The position numbers were made by a program, and so were the translations under genes. A DNA stretch of 64,000 bases from Longimicrobiales bacterium (GTDB taxonomy: Bacteria > Gemmatimonadota > Gemmatimonadetes > Longimicrobiales > Gaopeijiaceae). Positions within the stretch are counted from its first letter, which is position 1, and the number at the start of each line of letters is the position of its first letter. This document shows, piece by piece, positions 58,610 to 64,000 of the stretch. The notes under the pieces are model-generated. The model saw only the letters and a list, made by a program, of their open reading frames with translations. It had not been told where the DNA came from and ran no database searches. Location: positions 16,723 to 80,722 of the forward strand of contig JANQNV010000295.1 of assembly GCA_028279425.1 (NCBI GenBank), given 5' to 3'.

Positions 58610-60883
58610 ATGTCCAACCACCCGCCGTCGTCCGGCCCGGAAACGCGTCCTGCTCGCGCAGGCGTGCGCGCGCCCTCCTCCCCGCCGGCCCAGCGGGTCG
58701 CGGAGTTTTGGAGTCCCGACGACTCGGTGCTCGTGCGGCCACCTCGCGCGGTCCGTCCGCGCGAGGCCCCCAAGGCCGACCCGCCCCTCGACGCGCCCGA
58801 GTTGTACTTCAACCGCGAGCTGTCGTGGCTCGACTTCAACTGGCGGGTGCTCCAACAGGCGGTGGATCCCCGCAACCCTCTCCTGGAGCGGGTGCGGTTT
58901 CTCGCGATCACCCAGTCCAACCTCGACGAGTTCGTCCGGAAGAGGGTGGGGGGGCTGAAGCGCCAGCTCGAGGCCGGTGTGACGAGTCTTTCGCCGGACG
59001 GCCGAACCCCCGCCGAGCAGCTCGACCTGGTGGCCGCTTCGATTCAGGAGATGCAGGGGGCGATGACTCGCACCTGGCGAGACCACCTGGCGCCCGCCCT
59101 CGCTGGGCATGGCGTCGTGGTGCGCCGGTACGACGAGCTCGACCGCGACGAGCAGGATCGGCTCGAGGCCTACTTCGTCGATCATGTGTATCCTGTCCTG
59201 ACGCCGCTAGCGGTCGATCCGGGACACCCGTTCCCCTTCATCTCGAACCAGAGCCTTTCGCTGGCCATCGTCCTCCAACGTGCTGAAGCAGAGGGACTTC
59301 AGTTCGCTCGGGTGAAAGTACCTCTCAATTGGGGCAGGTGGGTACCGTTGTCGCGGCCCGGGCACGTGCTGCCGATCGAAGACCTCGTGGCTCGACACGT
59401 CGACGAACTCTTCCGCGGCATGCACGTGCAGAGCGTCCACGCCTTCCGGCTCACGCGAAACGCCGACCTCAGCCGCGACGAAGAGGGGGCCGAGGACCTG
59501 CTGCAGATGATCTCCGAGGAGCTCCGCGAGAGGCGCTTCGCGGCGGTGGTTCGCCTCGAGGTCGACGTCGACATGCCCGAAGAGGTCGTCGCGCTCCTGA
59601 CTGACGAGCTCGAAATCGGCCGCGACGATGTGGCGAGAGTCGAGGGGTTCCTCGACTTCACCGATCTGAACGACATCGCCGACCTCGACCGCCCGGCGAT
59701 GCGGTTCGCGCCCTGGGAGCCGGTGATCCCGGGGCCGCTGGTGGTTCCCCCGGAGGGGCCGCCGCCCAATCTCTTCGAGGTGCTCGCCTCGCGTGACATC
59801 CTGGTGTACCACCCCTACGAGTCGTTCCAGGGGTCGGTGCAGCGCTTCATCGAGGAGGCGGCCGACGACCCGGCGGTCCTGGCGATCAAGCTCACGCTCT
59901 ACCGCACCTCCGAAAACTCTCCGATCGTGCGCGCCCTGATTCGCGCCGCGGAGGCCGGCAAGCAAGTGGCCGTCCTGGTCGAGGTGACGGCGCGCTTCGA
60001 CGAGGCCAACAACATCGAGTGGGGTCAGATTCTCGAGCGGGCCGGGGTGCACGTGACCTACGGGATCGTCGGTCTGAAGACCCATACGAAGGTGACGCTC
60101 GTGGTGCGAGAGGAGGGCGAGCGCCTCGGCCTCTATTCCCACGTGGGCACCGGGAACTATCACGCGCGGACGGCGCGCCTGTACTCCGACCTCGGGCTGC
60201 TCACCGCCGACCGCGACATCGGCCTCGACCTCGTGCGGTTGTTTCACTACCTGACGGGGCACGCCCCGGAACAGCGATATCGCGCGCTGGTGATCGCCCC
60301 TCGCGACATGCGCACGGCCTTCGAGGGACTCGTCCAGCGTGAGATCGAGCTCCACCGGGCGCAGGGCGGGGGGCGCATCCTGCTCAAGATGAACGCGATC
60401 GACGATCCGGGAATGATCCGGGCTCTATACCGGGCCTCGCAGGCGGGGGTGCGGATCGACCTGGTGATCCGGGGCCACACCCGCCTGCGTCCAGGGATCC
60501 CGGGCGTGTCCGACAACATCCGCGTGATCTCGATCATAGGGCGCTTCCTGGAGCACGACCGCATCTTCTTCTTCCGGAACGGGGGTGACCCCGACGTCCT
60601 GATGGGGAGCGCTGATTGGCGGCGCCGCAACCTCGAGGAACGGGTCGAAGCCGTCGTGCGCATCACGGATCGGACGCTGCGCGATCGGCTTCATTCGATC
60701 CTCACCCGAGCGCTCGACGACAATCGTCTCGCGTGGGATCTGCACCCCGACGGTCACTACGTGCTCCGGATGCCCCCGGCAGGAGGGCCCGTCCGGGATT
60801 TCCACCGTGGGTTGATGCGCGACGCGATCATGCGTCGAGATGCCTACGCCCCTCGCCAAGGCGGGCCGGGTTCCCCACAATAA
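58610..60883 (+). CDS. ppk1: Polyphosphate kinase 1
   Basis: 757 residues from ATG at 58610. It forms polyphosphate from ATP and can work in reverse. Family motifs: YFNRELSWLDFNWRVLQQA, the HxK site in GLKTHTKVTLVVR and GLYSHVGTGNYHARTARLYS, and a late NIRVISIIGRFLEHDRIF plus GSADWRRRNLEERVE. The first 70 residues are a Pro-rich extension. ppx follows 31 bp after, giving a synthesis and breakdown pair. Confidence 0.95.
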   Translation: MSNHPPSSGPETRPARAGVRAPSSPPAQRVAEFWSPDDSVLVRPPRAVRPREAPKADPPLDAPELYFNRELSWLDFNWRVLQQAVDPRNPLLERVRFLAITQSNLDEFVRKRVGGLKRQLEAGVTSLSPDGRTPAEQLDLVAASIQEMQGAMTRTWRDHLAPALAGHGVVVRRYDELDRDEQDRLEAYFVDHVYPVLTPLAVDPGHPFPFISNQSLSLAIVLQRAEAEGLQFARVKVPLNWGRWVPLSRPGHVLPIEDLVARHVDELFRGMHVQSVHAFRLTRNADLSRDEEGAEDLLQMISEELRERRFAAVVRLEVDVDMPEEVVALLTDELEIGRDDVARVEGFLDFTDLNDIADLDRPAMRFAPWEPVIPGPLVVPPEGPPPNLFEVLASRDILVYHPYESFQGSVQRFIEEAADDPAVLAIKLTLYRTSENSPIVRALIRAAEAGKQVAVLVEVTARFDEANNIEWGQILERAGVHVTYGIVGLKTHTKVTLVVREEGERLGLYSHVGTGNYHARTARLYSDLGLLTADRDIGLDLVRLFHYLTGHAPEQRYRALVIAPRDMRTAFEGLVQREIELHRAQGGGRILLKMNAIDDPGMIRALYRASQAGVRIDLVIRGHTRLRPGIPGVSDNIRVISIIGRFLEHDRIFFFRNGGDPDVLMGSADWRRRNLEERVEAVVRITDRTLRDRLHSILTRALDDNRLAWDLHPDGHYVLRMPPAGGPVRDFHRGLMRDAIMRRDAYAPRQGGPGSPQ

Positions 60884-60914
60884 CGGGTCCTGTTCCTCCC
60901 CCTCCGGCTGGACC

Positions 60915-62474
60915 GTGCCTGAAACCGAGTTTCCCTTCCGCTTGGCCGCCATCGACATCGGCTCCAACGCGATTCGATTCGCCGTTGCCGAGTTCGTGTC
61001 CCCGACGACCTGGGTGGAGATCGAGGTGCAGCGGGTGCCCGTCCGCCTGGGCCACGCCGTCTTCCTGACGGGTCGCCTCGATCCGCGCGCGATGAAGGGC
61101 ACGGTCGAAGCGATGGGGAGCTTCCGACGCGCGCTCGACACGCTGGGGGTGCCGCGCTACCGGGCGGTGGCGACGAGTGCCGTGCGCGAGAGCCGGAACG
61201 GGGGAGAACTCGTCGACGCTGTCCGGCGCGAGACGGGGATCCAGATCGAGACGATCACGGGCAGCGAGGAGGCGCGGCTGGTGTGGCTGGCGATCCGGAA
61301 TCGCGTCGACATGGGCGACCGCTCATGGGTATCGGTCGACCTCGGCGGAGGCTCGCTCGAGGTGTCCCTCGTATCGGCCGACGGGATCCAATGGTCGGAG
61401 TCACACACGATGGGCACGGTTCGGCTGATCGAAGACCTCGGGGGGGCCGATGCCGACCCGGCGGAGTTCAGCAGCCTCGTCTCGGAGTACGTGAATACGC
61501 TCCAGATCCCCGACCAGATCGATCAGGACGCGATCGGGGGGCTGATGGCCACCGGCGGCAACATGGAGGCGCTCGCGGGTCTGGCTGGTGTCGAGCCCGA
61601 CGAGGACGGGGTCAGCCGGGTCCCGATGCGGGCGCTCCGTCGCTTGATCAAGCGGCTCGGCAAGCTGAGACCGGCCGAGCGGGTCGAGCGCTTCGGCCTG
61701 CGGGAAGACCGCGCCGACGTGATCTATCCCGCCGGACTCCTGTACGAGCGCGTTGCGCGGCTGGCGGGGGTCGACGAGATCATCGTCCCGCACGTGGGTG
61801 TGAAGGAGGGGGTGCTCCTGGACCTCGCCGAAGACGTGCTCGGGCCGGGCGTGCACGCCTCGAGGCTGGAGCAGCAGGCCTTCGTCGGGGCGCTGGCCCT
61901 CGGCCGCCGTTTTCAGTTCGACGAGGTGCACGCCCGCCATGTGGCGCGGCTCGCCCTGTCGCTCTTCGATCAGTTGGAGTGGCTTCACGGACTGGGAGAC
62001 GCCGACCGCCGCATCCTCCTCGTGGCCGCGGTTCTCCACGACGTGGGTCAGTTCATCTCGTATCGGCGGCACCACAAGCACTCTCTCTACCTCATCTACA
62101 ACTCCGACGTCCCCAACATCTCGACCGAGCAGCTCAAGCTGGTGGCCCTGGTCGCCCGGTATCACCGTCGCGCTGAACCCAAGCCCGAGCATTTCCTCTA
62201 CGATGCGCTGAATGAGGAGGACCGACAGCGGGTGCAGCGGTTGGCGAGTATTCTGCGCGTAGCCGACGCGCTGGATCGTGAGCACCTGCAGCGCGTAGAA
62301 AGTGTGGAGACGTCGAAACGCAAAGGGCAGCTGCTCGTGGAGGTGCAGGGGCACGGCGACCTGCTGCTCGAGCAGTGGGCGCTTCGGAAGAAGGCGCGGA
62401 TGTTCTACAACGTCTTCGGGCGAGAAGTGCAGGTGACGGTCAACGATCCGGCCCTGCAGGCTCGCATCATCTAG
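60915..62474 (+). CDS. ppx: Exopolyphosphatase / GppA with HD domain
   Basis: 519 residues from GTG at 60915; ATG at 60840 would overlap ppk1 by 44 bases and adds nothing conserved. The ASKHA phosphate loops are AAIDIGSNAIRFAVAE and VSVDLGGGSLEVSLV; GSEEARLVWL is also conserved. From about 320 a second domain with HARHVARLALSLFDQLEWLH and AAVLHDVGQFISY is an HD-type fold, as in full-length Ppx/GppA. It hydrolyses polyphosphate or pppGpp. The downstream lipoprotein starts 22 bp later. Confidence 0.92.
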   Translation: MPETEFPFRLAAIDIGSNAIRFAVAEFVSPTTWVEIEVQRVPVRLGHAVFLTGRLDPRAMKGTVEAMGSFRRALDTLGVPRYRAVATSAVRESRNGGELVDAVRRETGIQIETITGSEEARLVWLAIRNRVDMGDRSWVSVDLGGGSLEVSLVSADGIQWSESHTMGTVRLIEDLGGADADPAEFSSLVSEYVNTLQIPDQIDQDAIGGLMATGGNMEALAGLAGVEPDEDGVSRVPMRALRRLIKRLGKLRPAERVERFGLREDRADVIYPAGLLYERVARLAGVDEIIVPHVGVKEGVLLDLAEDVLGPGVHASRLEQQAFVGALALGRRFQFDEVHARHVARLALSLFDQLEWLHGLGDADRRILLVAAVLHDVGQFISYRRHHKHSLYLIYNSDVPNISTEQLKLVALVARYHRRAEPKPEHFLYDALNEEDRQRVQRLASILRVADALDREHLQRVESVETSKRKGQLLVEVQGHGDLLLEQWALRKKARMFYNVFGREVQVTVNDPALQARII

Positions 62475-62495
62475 CTGCTGTCACGGAGCACGCTC

Positions 62496-62969
62496 ATGAT
62501 CGGATACCTCGGCTCGCGTCGGTCGTCGACGGGCCTGGTGGCGCTCCCTCTCGGCCTCGTGTTCCTGGTGGGTGGCTGCACGACCGTCGGGGGCGTCGCC
62601 TCGACCGACGCTCCGCAAGCCCTGGAGCCCCCGGTCGAAGAGGTGGCCGAGGTGCCGGTCGTCGCGGGAAGCTGGAGCGGCTTTCTCTCGATCGAGGGGT
62701 CGAACCTCGACGCTACACTGGAGGTGGAGCAGTCGGGCTCCGAGGTGACCCTCGTGCTCGAGGCTCCGGATCTCCGATTGACCGCCACCGGCGGCGGGCG
62801 TATCGCCGCGGATCGCAAGATCGAGTTCGATGCCCGTTACGAGACGCAGTGTCCGGGCGTCGCCCGGCTCCGGGGCGTCCTCGAGGCCGACGGCCTGCAG
62901 ATGAGCGGTCCTCTCGAGGTAGAGGACTGTACGGGGGGCGCCGCGGGCGCCTTCTTGTTCAATCGGTAG
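62496..62969 (+). CDS. Small hypothetical lipoprotein
   Basis: 157 residues from ATG at 62496, 22 bp after ppx, so probably co-transcribed. The lipobox is FLVGGC. A glutamate-rich linker precedes a beta-rich body (GSWSGFLSIEGSNLDATLEV, VTLVLEAPDLRLTATGGGRI, ARLRGVLEADGLQMSGPL), a lipocalin-like or small beta-barrel pattern. The two late cysteines (TQCPG; EDCTGG) could be a disulfide. Function unknown. Confidence 0.6.
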   Translation: MIGYLGSRRSSTGLVALPLGLVFLVGGCTTVGGVASTDAPQALEPPVEEVAEVPVVAGSWSGFLSIEGSNLDATLEVEQSGSEVTLVLEAPDLRLTATGGGRIAADRKIEFDARYETQCPGVARLRGVLEADGLQMSGPLEVEDCTGGAAGAFLFNR

Positions 62970-62980
62970 GGTGGGGAAGA

Positions 62981-63054
62981 GCGCCTGTAGCTCAGCTGGA
63001 TAGAGCATCCGCCTTCTAAGCGGACGGTCGCAGGTTCGAGTCCTGCCAGGCGCG
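62981..63054 (+). tRNA. tRNA-Arg (UCU anticodon)
   Basis: A 74-base cloverleaf. The acceptor is GCGCCTG (62981-62987) with CAGGCGC (63047-63053), the anticodon loop carries TCT within CCGCC-TTCTAAG-CGG, and the T arm is GCAGG-TTCGAGT-CCTGC. CCA is not encoded. A terminator follows at 63097. Confidence 0.95.
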
Positions 63055-63096
63055 TGTTTTCGGGTCGTTCCAGGGGTGACTGAGGGGTGCTTTACG

Positions 63097-63124
63097 GCCC
63101 CGCCCCTCGGGGCTACCTTTTTTT
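63097..63124 (+). terminator. Rho-independent terminator after tRNA-Arg
   Basis: GCCCCG (63097-63102) and CGGGGC (63108-63113) flank a CCCCT loop and are followed by a run of seven T (63118-63124). Confidence 0.85.
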
Positions 63125-63197
63125 GCTCGGCCGACTTCGGTTGGCTGTGGCTCCAGGGTGATTGCCGCCCCGCGCGGTTCCACCCTTCGGAGGGTAC

Positions 63198-63272
63198 GGT
63201 GGGCGTAGCTCAGGTGGTTAGAGCGCCAGGTTGTGGCCCTGGAGGTCGCCGGTTCAAGTCCGGTCGCTCACC
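63198..63272 (+). tRNA. tRNA-His (GUG anticodon)
   Basis: The acceptor is GTGGGCG (63199-63205) with CGCTCAC (63265-63271), plus the extra G at 63198 that is usual for tRNA-His. The anticodon loop TTGTGGC gives GTG, and the T arm is GCCGG-TTCAAGT-CCGGT. CCA is not encoded. It lies about 30 bp before the rrn promoter. Confidence 0.95.
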
Positions 63273-63578
63273 CTGGCTCGAAGGACCTCTTCAGAGGTGT
63301 TGACAGCCGGGAAATGGGACGCTAGTCTTCACGTCCTCGCAGCGAGCCGGGGTTTTCCGGCCGCTGCGATTTGCTGGACAGGGGTAACAGTTTTACTCCG
63401 AGTCTGGCAAAAGCTGATTGAAAATCGGGGTTTCGAGAGAGTGAGCGGGCCCATTGCCGGACGGCACTACGTCTGTTCCGGCCTCGCGCTCAGGCGCGAA
63501 TGGGTCAATAACGTAGATATTTCGAACGCGAGAGCTCAAACAAGAGCCGCGTTCATTCAGAGCTGTTTTCAACTTTTC
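63273..63578 (+). other. rrn leader region
   Basis: Contains the strong promoter at 63300-63328 and the roughly 250-base 16S leader. No gene is supported. An antitermination boxA-like or processing site may lie in the last 60 bases, but I cannot assign it. Confidence 0.5.
63300..63328 (+). promoter_or_regulatory. rrn operon promoter (-35/-10)
   Basis: A consensus TTGACA (63300-63305), a 17-base spacer and TAGTCT (63323-63328), about 250 bp upstream of the 16S 5' end and just after the tRNA-His gene. Confidence 0.75.

Positions 63579-64000
<422 letters not shown>

Overview
The window looks like chromosomal DNA of a Gram-negative, GC-rich bacterium, most likely a member of the Gemmatimonadota. 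The reasons are: three PadR / ADOP-type permease loci; a large set of secreted lipoproteins, including six related beta-propeller proteins with a G-x-G-x-GPGE(F/Y)-like motif; lipid A and LPS-transport genes (LpxH, LptE); and a 16S rRNA 5' end whose first 420 bases read like that phylum. The phylum call is an inference from gene content and 16S style, not from a database search.

Layout. 1-7 kb: secreted or periplasmic proteins (a partial SdiA-regulated-like protein, a Tat-exported class V aminotransferase, a TolB-like propeller, an amidohydrolase, lipoproteins). 7-13 kb: an ADOP permease plus PadR locus with operator-like repeats, a di-haem cytochrome c peroxidase, a propeller lipoprotein and a truncated VapC toxin. 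13-18 kb: folE overlapping a BLUF photoreceptor gene, a block of roughly 95-bp repeats, then deoC with a two-domain ALDH16-like dehydrogenase. 18-23 kb: selC (tRNA-Sec), two envelope proteins, lpxH, a lipoprotein and lptE. 23-28.5 kb: a CPA2 antiporter followed by a tightly overlapping chain (nucleotidyltransferase, RNase PH, RdgB, DUF971, an RCC1-repeat lipoprotein, a TIR-like protein).

28.5-43 kb is the most accessory part. It holds an AlkC-like repair protein, tRNA-Pro, small lipoproteins, a PadR-ADOP-serine hydrolase operon, four beta-propeller genes, a decayed IS481 transposase fused to a gene remnant, and two copies of an attC-like intergenic element. 43-48 kb: a third PadR-ADOP locus followed by three overlapping lipoprotein genes. 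48-58.5 kb: a DoxX-like/SnoaL-like pair, a DsrE-like exported protein, an alpha/beta hydrolase fused to membrane segments, glutamate dehydrogenase, a large receiver plus ATP-grasp (PPDK_N) protein, a DUF4956 membrane protein and a TetR/SDR pair. 58.6-64 kb: ppk1 and ppx/HD (polyphosphate synthesis and breakdown), a lipoprotein, tRNA-Arg, tRNA-His, a strong rrn promoter and the start of 16S rRNA.

No CRISPR array, prophage or complete known defence system is visible. The items most worth pursuing are the folE-BLUF coupling, the two-receiver ATP-grasp protein beside gdhA, the TIR-like gene at the end of an overlapping housekeeping chain, selC without a visible selenoprotein, and the repeated attC-like element around a decayed island.
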